A stretch of 51,976 nt of DNA from Parcubacteria group bacterium Greene1014_15 (GTDB lineage: Bacteria > Patescibacteriota > Minisyncoccia > Phycocordibacterales > VMGT01): assembly GCA_007376725.1 (NCBI GenBank), contig VMGT01000004.1, positions 1-51,976 of the forward strand, written 5' to 3'. Positions within the stretch are counted from its first letter, which is position 1. Each line of letters opens with the position of its first letter. A program made the translations under genes and the position numbers. The notes beneath the pieces are model-generated. The model did no database searches and had not been told where the DNA came from. It saw nothing but the letters and a program-made list of their open reading frames with translations. Positions 11,058 to 21,231 of this stretch are shown piece after piece.

Positions 11058-11241
11058 AAGCTACAAAAAATCTGCGCCGACCGCGAGGCCTTGCAGTATG
11101 TCAAAACAATACTTGAAAATCAAAAATAAATCAACTTTTCACCCGTTTTCATTAAGATGTCAATATATCCTGCTCAATTGTGCCGTGCTATTTTTAGTGC
11201 AGAAGCACACAGTCAACAGACACATCAGAATGGAGAGCGCC

Positions 11242-12000
11242 ATGCGTATGAAAGAAAAAACTATAGCTTTTTTGCAGCCCTATGCGAAAGAACTGCTTCT
11301 GCATCAGATGGTAGTGATTCCTTTTTCAATAAAAAGTATTCACTGTTTTGAACAAACCGCGCAGCAATTCGAACAGCTCCTCCTCTCTGAATCTCGCAGA
11401 TACATACGATCATGGGAACTAAAGCTCCGAGATGACGATGAGGCAGATGACGGCATTATCGTGCGAAAAGACAAGAAACACGACCCAAAAACATTCTTTC
11501 ACTTTCGACCGGGGCTTACAGAAGAACTGACAAGACGCAACGTGAATTTCGCGCGATATCATTCATTTCTTGAACATGCCTCCGGCGACTATTACACGTG
11601 CAATGAACATATGCTTGCACTTGCGGCAGCTCTCGATCGCGAAGCTCCCGGTTTCTATTTCCATGAAAAATTACTGGCATCAGAAATACCAAGAAGGGGG
11701 GTGTACCGGATCCTCTGGTATCCCAGCATCGGTAAGAAACTTGGAGCAATTCTCGCCCAAGAACATACCGATAAATCCTGCATTACCTATCACCTGTGGG
11801 ATCGTACAGCCGGACTCCGCTATGGAGAAGACAAAGTGCAGTATCTCGCAGAACCCGGCACTGTTTTAGTTTTTTGGGGAAAGAAAGCCCCGATCCTTAC
11901 AAATGGTCTTGCACAGCCATTGCTCCATGATGTCGTGAATTGCGTTCAAGCCGAGAATGCCCGCATGGCATCCATTTTTTTCGGACATACGGCGCCATAA
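11242..12000 (+). CDS. Candidate 2-oxoglutarate/Fe(II)-dependent (IPNS-like) oxygenase
   Basis: EHTDKS (HxD), LLHDV distal His, ARMASIFF Arg: HxD...H...R order; SD ggag before ATG 11242. Confidence 0.5.
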   Translation: MRMKEKTIAFLQPYAKELLLHQMVVIPFSIKSIHCFEQTAQQFEQLLLSESRRYIRSWELKLRDDDEADDGIIVRKDKKHDPKTFFHFRPGLTEELTRRNVNFARYHSFLEHASGDYYTCNEHMLALAAALDREAPGFYFHEKLLASEIPRRGVYRILWYPSIGKKLGAILAQEHTDKSCITYHLWDRTAGLRYGEDKVQYLAEPGTVLVFWGKKAPILTNGLAQPLLHDVVNCVQAENARMASIFFGHTAP

Positions 12001-12004
12001 CCAC

Positions 12005-12041
12005 ACTACAGCCCTGCGTTCACCGAACGCAGGGCTGTAGT
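12005..12041. terminator. Strong hairpin between convergent genes
   Basis: actacagccctgcgttc-acc-gaacgcagggctgtagt. Confidence 0.65.
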
Positions 12042-12047
12042 TACTAT

Positions 12048-12434
12048 CTATGGAACCAGCGGCAAACCAGCTCGGACTCGAGCTAATGCCCTATCACCAT
12101 CAGAACCAATCGGGAGTTTCGCTTCCAAATACAGTGCAAACAAATTGTTATCATGGCGCATTTTTTTTGTACTATCGTGAAGCGTTTTTCCCGAAAGACA
12201 CGCAGCAGTCTGTCTGTCGGGATAATACAATAATTCAACAATGGGTTCATTATTAAAAAGAAGTTGCGCAACCGGAAAGCGTTCGATCAAAACCCAAAAC
12301 TCAAGTTCAAGCTTTCCGATTCGTTTGTGCTGTTCTTCCTGCATCCAAGTGACACAGTCATAATGAAAAAATGGAAATCCTTTGATCTTCCAAGCTTTTC
12401 CCGCGACTGTTACATTCGCTATAATCTTCTCCAT
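12048..12434 (-). CDS. Hypothetical protein
   Basis: ORF; likely start MEKIIANVTVAGKAWKIKG after an SD-like aggagcg. Confidence 0.55.
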   Translation of the reverse strand: MEKIIANVTVAGKAWKIKGFPFFHYDCVTWMQEEQHKRIGKLELEFWVLIERFPVAQLLFNNEPIVELLYYPDRQTAACLSGKTLHDSTKKMRHDNNLFALYLEAKLPIGSDGDRALARVRAGLPLVP

Positions 12435-12542
12435 CTGTACGCTCCTATGAGGGTTTGTTCGTATGTGTTTCCATTGCCATAGTAGCACGACAGCCTCATT
12501 GCGCAATGCATCTTCAACAAGACCCGCACAAACAGCTCTTTT

Positions 12543-12618
12543 CGTCTTTGCGAGCGCTATGCGCGAAGCAATCCAGACTTATTCTTACTAGATTGCTTCG
12601 GAGTACCTCGCAAAGACG
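12543..12618. repeat. REP-like palindrome, second copy (cgtctttgcgag...ctcgcaaagacg)
   Basis: Same layout as 5277-5376, with symmetric base changes in both arms. Confidence 0.65.
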
Positions 12619-12701
12619 CCCACATACATAGGTTCTATCAACCTCTCTTTTCAATAGCTATACTTTCAGTAACGTTTCGCATCCTATGTACCACACTAAA
12701 A

Positions 12702-14534
12702 CTATGGTGACGTCAGATCATAACATGCCCCAGTGGTACTGCCATCGCACGACAGGTCATCCTCTCCTGAAAAACCTCTGGTATATCCAGCTTTCGCTGA
12801 ATCGAAATCTGCATCCACACTCAATCCACCATCATCCAAAGGAACAGTTGCACCAAGATGATACGCAGAACCATCGGGCAGAACAGCATAAGCATATTCG
12901 GCTCCGCTTATAGGATCAGTTAATATGTTTGCAAAATAGATTGTAGCAAGTTCATTGAGGCTCTGCGGATATTTTTTATTGTCTTCCTTGTACGACTCAA
13001 GGGCGATCTGAATATCAGGAAGAAGCGGCTCGTTCTGCGCTGCTTCTTCCATCACCGAACCCAACCCAAGAGATGAAATAACGTCCTCTGCCGGAACAAA
13101 TTTTGTCGGCGCCGTCACGACAATGGGCTTATTCCAATTATTAAAATCAATCTGTAATTTGAGATGAAACACAGACCCAGATGGCTCCTGTATCGTGAGT
13201 GTAATCTCACTCCGATACGGTAGAAAATCATCGGTGCCGATCCAAATATCTCCGCTCATTTCTTGCAGAGCATCAATCGTGGACTTGATTGACTCGCTCG
13301 CCTCTTTCTGTGAAGGAGGAGTGATGCCGGGTGTTTTCTTGTCCATACCTTCCTCATACGCAACGGCAAGGAGCCCGTCGAGAAACTGCGCGAGTCCACC
13401 TTTGTCTACGTCAAGTTTGTAGTGATACACAGCGCCTCCCGTGGCTATCGTTTCTTTGCCGCGACCAGTCATGGTAAAAAGATGTGCATTCTTAAACAGT
13501 GAGACAATCTTTTCTTTCGCCTGCGCCGAAATCTCTTGACGTTTTTCTCCTGTCATCTTTTCATCCGCATCACTCGAAGCGGCATCCTCGAGCGCTCCCA
13601 AAGAAGCAAGGTCAAACTTCATCCATTCTTCCTCAAGTTTTTTATACTCCGGAGCAAGTTGCGAGATATTGTCGAATTTCACGTAGTTTGCATTATTGGT
13701 CATTCGAGCATCCATGCCAATCTCAAACTCCTTACCATTGGCGGATCCATGCAGCACACCCTCAAATGACCTTTTCCTTTTCATGGGATCACTCCCATCA
13801 AAGCCGCCCGATACTGAAAATTTCGCTTGTATGCTTTGACGTTTTTCTCCAAAAGAAAGTTCTTTCGTATTCTGAACAAACAAAAGCGGTTCAACAAGAG
13901 CATACACCGCAGTTGAAAGCCCAAAACTTTGTTCTGTTTTTCCTTCCTCAAATGAGAATTCAATCGTACCGCTATAGGTTCCTGACGTTACAGATTCAAG
14001 TGCTATTGCCATATTTTCAAATACTTCTCTCCGAGTCAGGGTCGGTTCGATAAATGACCAGTACGCAAACGCGCCGCCACCAATAATAAATGAAGCGATA
14101 ATAATCGCTACTGCAGGAAATTTTGTGGAGTGACGACGAGCGGCAGATATTTGCTCTGCGCGCAAAACTGGCACGTCACTTGCCGAAGCACTCGTCTCGG
14201 GAATGGGCATGCTCTTTTGCTCGACAGGAGGAACAAGCACAGGCACATTTGCAGAAGTTTCCTCGAGAGACTCTGTGCTCGGCGCCACAAATGCTGCGAC
14301 TGGACTGCTTCCAAGAAGACTCGCATCCCATGCAGTATCGAGAGCTCCCGTTGCAATAGACGTCTTCGTCTCGTGCAATGCTTTGTTGTCATTTGATACT
14401 GAACCGATATTTTTCCACGCTTTTTCTACATCCTCTTCAGAAACTCCACTTGACACAAGCGCATCCTTGATCGCCTCTGGCGACGCATCAGCAGAATGCT
14501 TTTGAATGAACGCAATTATTTCTTCCTGATTCAT
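12702..14534 (-). CDS. Membrane-anchored protein with N-terminal small helical domain and C-terminal pilin/GspG-like segment
   Basis: N-term EEIIAFIQKHSADASPEAIKDALVSSGVSEEDVEKAW; TM AVAIIIASFIIGGGAFAYWSF; C-term QIALESYKEDNKKYPQSLNELATIYFANILTDPISGAEYAYAVLPDGSAYHLGA. Confidence 0.6.
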   Translation of the reverse strand: MNQEEIIAFIQKHSADASPEAIKDALVSSGVSEEDVEKAWKNIGSVSNDNKALHETKTSIATGALDTAWDASLLGSSPVAAFVAPSTESLEETSANVPVLVPPVEQKSMPIPETSASASDVPVLRAEQISAARRHSTKFPAVAIIIASFIIGGGAFAYWSFIEPTLTRREVFENMAIALESVTSGTYSGTIEFSFEEGKTEQSFGLSTAVYALVEPLLFVQNTKELSFGEKRQSIQAKFSVSGGFDGSDPMKRKRSFEGVLHGSANGKEFEIGMDARMTNNANYVKFDNISQLAPEYKKLEEEWMKFDLASLGALEDAASSDADEKMTGEKRQEISAQAKEKIVSLFKNAHLFTMTGRGKETIATGGAVYHYKLDVDKGGLAQFLDGLLAVAYEEGMDKKTPGITPPSQKEASESIKSTIDALQEMSGDIWIGTDDFLPYRSEITLTIQEPSGSVFHLKLQIDFNNWNKPIVVTAPTKFVPAEDVISSLGLGSVMEEAAQNEPLLPDIQIALESYKEDNKKYPQSLNELATIYFANILTDPISGAEYAYAVLPDGSAYHLGATVPLDDGGLSVDADFDSAKAGYTRGFSGEDDLSCDGSTTGACYDLTSP

Positions 14535-14541
14535 GATCGTT

Positions 14542-14685
14542 AGAACCTATCCACTATCTAATGCCTAGACGAAATGTTCAAAATTCGTTGCGAAAATTGC
14601 GTATTTTGAGGAAGCATGAGGGGAAGCTGACGAAAAAGAGTGATATTTTGCTTCATATTTTGCGGTTAGATAGTGGATAGGTTCT
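14542..14685. repeat. Long-hairpin intergenic element, copy B
   Basis: 20-bp perfect TIR agaacctatccactatctaa / ttagatagtggataggttct. Confidence 0.85.
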
Positions 14686-14766
14686 TACATACAGTATACG
14701 CCACAATGCTAGACCAGAGAGACTGCGGCAGTGGATATCTCCGCAAGATGTTGTTAGTATGTACAG

Positions 14767-16077
14767 ATGACACGAAAAGAAGTAGAAAAATTATCCACAG
14801 AGCCATATAAAGGTGTTCGTGATTTTTATCCCGAAGAAATGTCGGTGCAAAATCACATTTGGAATGTGGCACGCGAAGTCGTTGAACGCTACGGGTATGA
14901 AGAATACTCCGCGTCTCTTCTTGAACCGAGCGAACTCTACTATGCAAAAACGGGTGAAGAAATTGTGAATGAGCAAACATACACTTTTACCGATCGAGGT
15001 GGACGCGACGTAACGCTCCGGCCGGAAATGACACCGACGGTCGCACGCTTGGTTGCGGCAAAGAGACGCGAACTCGCCTTTCCTCTTCGCTGGTACTCTA
15101 TTCCCAATCTTTTCAGATATGAACGGCCGCAGCGCGGGCGCCTGCGCGAGCACTGGCAGCTTAATGTCGATCTCTTTGGCGCAGACACCATCGAAGCTGA
15201 TGCTGAAATAATCACGATTGTGCATGCTATTTTGCAGAAGTACGGACTTGCGTCGGAGCACTACAGCATCAGCGTGAGTTACGCAGGCATGCTCAAAGAA
15301 ACACTCGAGCGCGAATATACTCTTGCCGAAGAAGAAGCTGTTCGTGTCATCAAACTGCTTGATAAGTTCGTTAAGGGCGATGAAGTTCATCTTATGGGAG
15401 ATGAATTCAAAAAAGCGCTTGAGGAAAATATGAAAAACGAGAAAGCAAATGTGCTCTACGAAGTGCTCCAAACAAAACAATTTGCCGATACTTTAGGCAA
15501 ACACGCGGAACATGCATATATGGCGGAGCTTGTTGCTCTTCTGCAAAGTGAGGGGATACCGGCACAAACAAATATCTTTCTCACACGCGGGTTCGATTAT
15601 TATACGGGAATGATATTCGAAGTATTTGACACAAATCCCTCAAACAACCGTTCTCTTTTTGGCGGTGGGCGTTACAATGACCTGCTTTCCATCTTCGGTG
15701 TGGAAAAAGTTTCCGCCGTCGGCTTCGGCATGGGTGATGTTACAATTCGCGACGTCCTTGAAACATACAACCTCATACCAAAGCATCTTCCAAAAACAAA
15801 ACTGCTCATCATTCCCCATTCGAGCGAATCAATTCCCGCATGTAAAAAATTGGCAGCCAAGTTGCGTAGCGAAGAAATCTGCGTCGCTCTCCAACTCTTG
15901 GATAAAAAAACGGGCGACAATTTCAAATATGCAGAGAAGCATGGCATCCCATTTGCTCTCATTGTCGGTGAAAACGAGCAAGCGTTAGGAAACTACACTA
16001 TCAAAAATATAACAACACAGGATCAAACAACGCTTCGTCAAGAAGAAATACCCCCTTGGATCAAAGCACAAATATGA
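14767..16077 (+). CDS. hisS: Histidyl-tRNA synthetase
   Basis: GVRDFYPEEM, TLRPEMTPTVARLV, FRYERPQRGRLREHWQLNVDLFG. Confidence 0.95.
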   Translation: MTRKEVEKLSTEPYKGVRDFYPEEMSVQNHIWNVAREVVERYGYEEYSASLLEPSELYYAKTGEEIVNEQTYTFTDRGGRDVTLRPEMTPTVARLVAAKRRELAFPLRWYSIPNLFRYERPQRGRLREHWQLNVDLFGADTIEADAEIITIVHAILQKYGLASEHYSISVSYAGMLKETLEREYTLAEEEAVRVIKLLDKFVKGDEVHLMGDEFKKALEENMKNEKANVLYEVLQTKQFADTLGKHAEHAYMAELVALLQSEGIPAQTNIFLTRGFDYYTGMIFEVFDTNPSNNRSLFGGGRYNDLLSIFGVEKVSAVGFGMGDVTIRDVLETYNLIPKHLPKTKLLIIPHSSESIPACKKLAAKLRSEEICVALQLLDKKTGDNFKYAEKHGIPFALIVGENEQALGNYTIKNITTQDQTTLRQEEIPPWIKAQI

Positions 16078-16256
16078 TAGACCTCTTCGGAAAATCATTT
16101 CGTTACGAAATTTTTGGTTTTCGAGCGAGACAAGGAATGCGAGCAAAATGATTCGACGACGTACTGGTTGTACGGCGAGAATCATTTTGCGAAGCATGAC
16201 GAAGTCGTAGCCGAAAACCAAAAATTGTAGTAGAAATGACTTTCCGAAGAGGTCTA
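16078..16256. repeat. Long-hairpin intergenic element, copy E (nested full-length imperfect palindrome)
   Basis: tagacctcttcggaaaatcatttc / gaaatgactttccgaagaggtcta; inner ttttggttttcg/cgaaaaccaaaa and gcaaaatgattc/gaatcattttgc. Confidence 0.85.
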
Positions 16257-16278
16257 ATAGAGTAATCATCAAAAAACT

Positions 16279-17043
16279 ATGAACGATAATCAAAATTACA
16301 ACGCAGCAGAATATGCATATAAACCGGAGCCGCGCAAAAGAAGTTTCGTAATTCCAATTGCCATTGTTATTGCAGGTCTTTTTGTTGGCGGTGCTCTTTT
16401 TTTTAGCCGTGGTGGATTTGGCGGACAGAGCGCAGCTGTAGGAGTAACGGGAAATACTCCTTCCACAACAGCAACCGTGCCCCCAGTAAGTAGTAATGAC
16501 CACATCCTCGGAAATCCAAACGCGCCAATCGTTATTGTTGAGTATTCGGATACAGAATGCCCATTTTGCAAAACTTTCCACGAAACCATGCACAAGATCA
16601 TAAATGAGTACGGCACAAGCGGCAAAGTTGCTTGGGTGTATCGCCATTTCCCTCTTGATGTTCTGCATAAGAAAGCACGCAAAGAGGCAGAGGCAACGGA
16701 GTGCGCATTCGACCAGGGCGGCAATAATGCTTTCTGGAAATATATTGATTTGATCTTCAAAAAAACTCCTTCAAATGACGGACTCGATCTCTCTCTACTG
16801 CCAAAATTCGCAGAAGACATCCATCTCGACAAATCTTCTTTTGAGTCTTGTCTTCTAAGCGGTCGGCATACTGCGAAAATCGCGGGGGCATTTGATGAGG
16901 CCATCGCAGCGGGTGCAAGTGGAACTCCCACAAGTTTTCTCTTCTTCAATGGCCAGAGCATACCTGTTGAAGGAGCGCAGTCTTTTGCGTCTGTTACAAC
17001 ACTTATTGAAGGCATCCTCGCACAGATTAAACCCTCCATATAG
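16279..17043 (+). CDS. Membrane-anchored DsbA-family thioredoxin-like protein
   Basis: N-terminal TM; VEYSDTECPFCKTFH (CPFC); GTPTSFLFFNGQ cis-Pro region. Confidence 0.85.
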   Translation: MNDNQNYNAAEYAYKPEPRKRSFVIPIAIVIAGLFVGGALFFSRGGFGGQSAAVGVTGNTPSTTATVPPVSSNDHILGNPNAPIVIVEYSDTECPFCKTFHETMHKIINEYGTSGKVAWVYRHFPLDVLHKKARKEAEATECAFDQGGNNAFWKYIDLIFKKTPSNDGLDLSLLPKFAEDIHLDKSSFESCLLSGRHTAKIAGAFDEAIAAGASGTPTSFLFFNGQSIPVEGAQSFASVTTLIEGILAQIKPSI

Positions 17044-17196
17044 AAGCATCCACAAAATACTGCTTAAAAAATCCTGCAGTTTTGCAAAGGGGTTGTTTTT
17101 GGACTAAAAAGACTTATAGTTACGACAGAAAAACAACTATAGGATAGGTCTTTGATACGCACAAATCACAAGTGTAGTGCACATTGAGGAGAATCT

Positions 17197-20100
17197 ATGA
17201 TTCGCCTATATTCTCAAAGAAATATCGGGAGCCGCGAGCACGAGAAAGCGGCAGACTTTTTTGCAAGCGTGGGACGGAAAAATATAAAACTCGTTTCAGA
17301 ATGGTGTTACTACATAGAATCAAGCACGTCGTTTTCTTCGCATGATATTGAAATTCTCACGTGGCTTTTTAAATCACATGAAAATTTCGCTGTTCGCACC
17401 TTTTCGGTAATTTCTTCATCAGCCGTAATTGAAATCGGGTCTCGACAAAGCTTCGAAACAGCATGGTCGAGCGCCGCAGTTTCTATCACTTCCGCATGCG
17501 GAATTGCAAACATCACACGCATTGAGCGCTCGCGGCGCTACAATGTCGCACATGAACTCACCAAACAGCAAGAAGAATTGTTCGTTAGTATATTTGCCGA
17601 TGCCATGACCGAGGAACGCTATCGTGCACCACTCACCTCATTCTCCAATAAACACGCACGTAAGGTGAACGAAATCTTCCCACTTACCAAAGAAACCTAT
17701 TTCGAATCTCTTGCAGAGCTTTCAAAAAATGAGGGTCTTGGCTGGGACAGAGATGACATTGAGTTTATCGGAAATCTTTTTGTCCATACACTTCGTAGAA
17801 ATCCTTCAAAGGCAGAACTCTTCCAGATCGCACAGGCAAACTCGGAACACTCGAGGCATTGGTTTTTTAAGGGCCGTCTCTCTATTGATGGAAAGGAAAT
17901 GGATGAAAGCCTCATGGAGATAGTTCAAACTCCATGGAAAAAGTTTCCGAACAATTCTCTCATTGCATTTTGCGACGACTCGTCGGCTTTGCGCGGAAAA
18001 AAGGTTGCATCAATAATTCCCCAATACGCCGACAAAAAATCTCCGTATATACCCGTGCGGCGCACGCTTCATCCGACGCTCACCGCAGAAACACATAATT
18101 TTCCAACAGGCATCGCCCCCTATCCCGGCGCCGCAACAGGCACGGGTGGGCGCATTCGCGACAACGAAGCTGTCGGTCGTGGCGGACATGTTATCGCAAG
18201 CGCTGCCGCCTACTGTGTCGGCAATCTTCATATTCCTGGGTATACCTTGCCGTGGGAAAACGATGGCTGGCAACATCCCAAAAACCTCGCCTCGCCGCTC
18301 TCGATACTCATACAAGCGAGCAACGGGGCATCCGACTACGGTAATTGTTTTGGCGAACCTGTTATTGCAGGCTTCGTCAGAACTGGAGGGATATATTCCA
18401 CAACAGAGTACAGAAGTTGGCTTAAACCGATCATGTACACAGCCGGGATTGGCCAGATAGACGACCAACACATCCACGCGGAATCTCCTATGAGAAACAT
18501 GTTACTCATTTTACTTGGAGGTCCTTCGTACCGCATCGGCATCGGCGGGGGTTCCGCAAGCTCGATTTCCACGGAAGCAGCACGAGACTCCCTCGACTTT
18601 AGAGCAGTGCAACGCGGCAACCCGGAAATGGGACAACGTCTCAATCGTGTTATTCGGTCATGTATTGAAATGGCCGAAAATAATCCACTCAAAAAAATTG
18701 TTGATCTCGGAGCGGGCGGCGCTTGCAACGCGCTCACGGAATTACTCTATTCGAGCGGCGGAAAGATCAATCTTGACGCATTTCCTCTCGGCGATAAATC
18801 GCTCTCAATACTTGAACTTTGGATTAACGAGTCGCAAGAAAGGATTGCCGCGCTCATACATCCGTACTCGTATCAACAGATCCTCTCGATCTGCAAACGT
18901 GAACGTGTGATGATTGCCCTTGTCGGTATAGTAACAAAGAGCGGTGAAATTCACGTTACGTACGAAAAAGGAGCAAAAACTGCGGTTCGATTACCCCTTG
19001 AGCATATTCTAGGAAATTTACCCCAAAAAACATTTCACCTAAAAAGCACGGCAAAAAACCACAGACCGTTCAGTGCGCCGAAAGATTTTTCTTTTCGCAA
19101 CGCCCTTCTGCACGTTCTGCGCTTGCCTTCTGTCGGATCCAAGCGATTCCTCACGACAAAGGTTGACCGAAGCGTTACCGGTCTTGTCGCACGTCAACAA
19201 TGTATTGGACCAAACCATCTTCCTCTCTCGGATTTCGGTTTGGTAGCTCAAAGTCACTTTGCACAATCAGGTATTGCATTTGCTCTTGGCGAGGCGCCTC
19301 TCAAGGGCCTCATTTCGGCAGCTGCATGCGCGCGTATGGCTGTTTCTGAAATGCTCCTTAATATGGCAGGCGCACGCATCGGGAACATTGAGAGTATTAA
19401 ATGCTCTGCAAACTGGATGCTCGCCGCAAAAGAAACCGACGGCGACGGAGCCTGGCTCCACGAAGCAGTATGTGCCCTCCGTGATATCTGCATCGCACTC
19501 GGTATCGCAATTGATGGCGGCAAAGATTCGCTTTCCATGGCTTCGAATGCAATAAACCCCGATGGAAAAGAAGAAAAAGTTCTTGCTCCTTCGCAACTTG
19601 TTGTTGCAGGATACGCTCCGGTGCCGAATATCAAAACACACATAACACCTGACATTAAAAGAAGGGGTTCACATCTCATTCTCATCGACCCAAGTGAGGG
19701 CAGTAATCGCATCGGTGGGTCGGCACTTGCCCAAATATCCGGACAAACCGGTGACACTTGTCCTGACATCGATGATCCCAAAGCTCTCGCTTCGGCATTC
19801 AAGATAGCGGGAATCCTCGCAGACAAAGGACTCGTGCTTTCAATGCATGATCGCTCGGATGGAGGACTCATTACTGCGGCTCTTGAGATGGCTTTTGCGG
19901 GAAATACGGGACTGACACTTTCGCTCTGTGGCGAAGGGGATCCAATTCACGAATTCTTCTCCGAAGAAGCGGGGCTGCTCATTGAGACAAGTGATATTAA
20001 CGCCGTTTGGAGCGCGCTCATCGATCACAAATCTGCATGCGACATCAAAGTCATTGGAAAAATTCCTGATGGAACTGAAGTCAAGGTAGTATGGAATAAC

Positions 20101-21087
20101 TCTGTTCTACTTACAGAAGATATGACATTTCTGCGCGCGACGTGGGAAGAAACAAGTTCAGCCATTGATATGCTCCAAGCAAATCCTCTCTGTGTCAAAA
20201 GTGAACAGGCAGCAATTAAAAACTTGGCTTCGCCACCGTATGCGCTTCTTTTCACTCCAAAGAAAACTTCTGATGCGCATATATATCGCAGAATCAAACC
20301 TGCGGTTGCAATTCTGCGTGAAGAAGGAAGCAACGGCGACCGCGAAATGGCATCAGCTTTTTTTGCAGCAGGATTCGACCCATTCGATGTCACCATGACT
20401 GATTTTCTCCAAAAAAAGGTGGCGCTTGCGCAATTTCGCGGTATTGCGTTCGTCGGTGGATTTTCTTTTGCCGATGTCCCGCAAGCAGGCAAGGGATGGG
20501 CCGCGATCATTCGCTACAATCAATTCATTAAGGAACAATTCAGATTGTTCTATGAGCGGCAAGACACCTTTTCTCTCGGCGTCTGTAACGGCTGCCAGCT
20601 CATGGCTTATTTGGGTGTAGTCGGGCCACAACCGTGGTGGGGAAAAAAAGAATTCCGTTTCGTTCAAAATACTTCGGAGAGATTTGAGTCGCGCTTCAGC
20701 ACGGTTCGCATTGAAAAATCTCCGAGCATATTCTTCAGGGGTATGACGGATTCAATTCTTGGTATCTGGGTTGCACATGGAGAAGGCAGGATATACGCGA
20801 AAAAACAAAAAACAATCAGCCAACTCGTACAGAAGAATTTGGTCCCTCTCCGCTATACCGACAACAATGGAGAAGCGACTGAACAGTATCCATATAATCC
20901 GAACGGATCACCGCACGGCATTGCCGCAGTTTGTTCTCCCGACGGGCGACACCTCGCAATGATGCCGCATCCGGAGCGCACATTCATCACCTGGCAATGG
21001 CCCTGGATGCCCGAGTCATGGAAAAAAATGGATGCGAGCCCCTGGCTGCGCCTCTTCCAGAACGCCTATGACTGGTGCATGAAATAA
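17197..21087 (+). CDS. purL: Phosphoribosylformylglycinamidine synthase, single-chain large form with C-terminal GATase
   Basis: QANSEHSRHWFFKG; GVCNGCQLMAYLG; MPHPERTFITWQWPWMPESW; SD gaggag. Confidence 0.92.
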   Translation: MIRLYSQRNIGSREHEKAADFFASVGRKNIKLVSEWCYYIESSTSFSSHDIEILTWLFKSHENFAVRTFSVISSSAVIEIGSRQSFETAWSSAAVSITSACGIANITRIERSRRYNVAHELTKQQEELFVSIFADAMTEERYRAPLTSFSNKHARKVNEIFPLTKETYFESLAELSKNEGLGWDRDDIEFIGNLFVHTLRRNPSKAELFQIAQANSEHSRHWFFKGRLSIDGKEMDESLMEIVQTPWKKFPNNSLIAFCDDSSALRGKKVASIIPQYADKKSPYIPVRRTLHPTLTAETHNFPTGIAPYPGAATGTGGRIRDNEAVGRGGHVIASAAAYCVGNLHIPGYTLPWENDGWQHPKNLASPLSILIQASNGASDYGNCFGEPVIAGFVRTGGIYSTTEYRSWLKPIMYTAGIGQIDDQHIHAESPMRNMLLILLGGPSYRIGIGGGSASSISTEAARDSLDFRAVQRGNPEMGQRLNRVIRSCIEMAENNPLKKIVDLGAGGACNALTELLYSSGGKINLDAFPLGDKSLSILELWINESQERIAALIHPYSYQQILSICKRERVMIALVGIVTKSGEIHVTYEKGAKTAVRLPLEHILGNLPQKTFHLKSTAKNHRPFSAPKDFSFRNALLHVLRLPSVGSKRFLTTKVDRSVTGLVARQQCIGPNHLPLSDFGLVAQSHFAQSGIAFALGEAPLKGLISAAACARMAVSEMLLNMAGARIGNIESIKCSANWMLAAKETDGDGAWLHEAVCALRDICIALGIAIDGGKDSLSMASNAINPDGKEEKVLAPSQLVVAGYAPVPNIKTHITPDIKRRGSHLILIDPSEGSNRIGGSALAQISGQTGDTCPDIDDPKALASAFKIAGILADKGLVLSMHDRSDGGLITAALEMAFAGNTGLTLSLCGEGDPIHEFFSEEAGLLIETSDINAVWSALIDHKSACDIKVIGKIPDGTEVKVVWNNSVLLTEDMTFLRATWEETSSAIDMLQANPLCVKSEQAAIKNLASPPYALLFTPKKTSDAHIYRRIKPAVAILREEGSNGDREMASAFFAAGFDPFDVTMTDFLQKKVALAQFRGIAFVGGFSFADVPQAGKGWAAIIRYNQFIKEQFRLFYERQDTFSLGVCNGCQLMAYLGVVGPQPWWGKKEFRFVQNTSERFESRFSTVRIEKSPSIFFRGMTDSILGIWVAHGEGRIYAKKQKTISQLVQKNLVPLRYTDNNGEATEQYPYNPNGSPHGIAAVCSPDGRHLAMMPHPERTFITWQWPWMPESWKKMDASPWLRLFQNAYDWCMK

Positions 21088-21098
21088 CCTAAACACAA

Positions 21099-21130
21099 AC
21101 GGACTTTCCCAATCAGGAAAGTCCGTTTTT
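21099..21130 (+). terminator. Intrinsic terminator after purL
   Basis: acggactttcc-caatca-ggaaagtccgt-tttt. Confidence 0.85.
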
Positions 21131-21231
21131 CCTATCACAAATCTTCATATTCCTTTATGCGTTGTATCTTATTGCCATGCTCTTTGTTGTAGCAGGTAGA
21201 GATGTGTCTTTGAAATTAACGGGAGAAATGT

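Noticed and set aside
16078-16256. Ordinary rho-independent terminator after hisS
   Set aside because: The palindrome is 179 nt, nested and lacks a T-tract; better described as a repeat element
17044-17196. Purine riboswitch upstream of purL
   Set aside because: No match to the purine-riboswitch core consensus; only a short tatagtt/aactata stem is present
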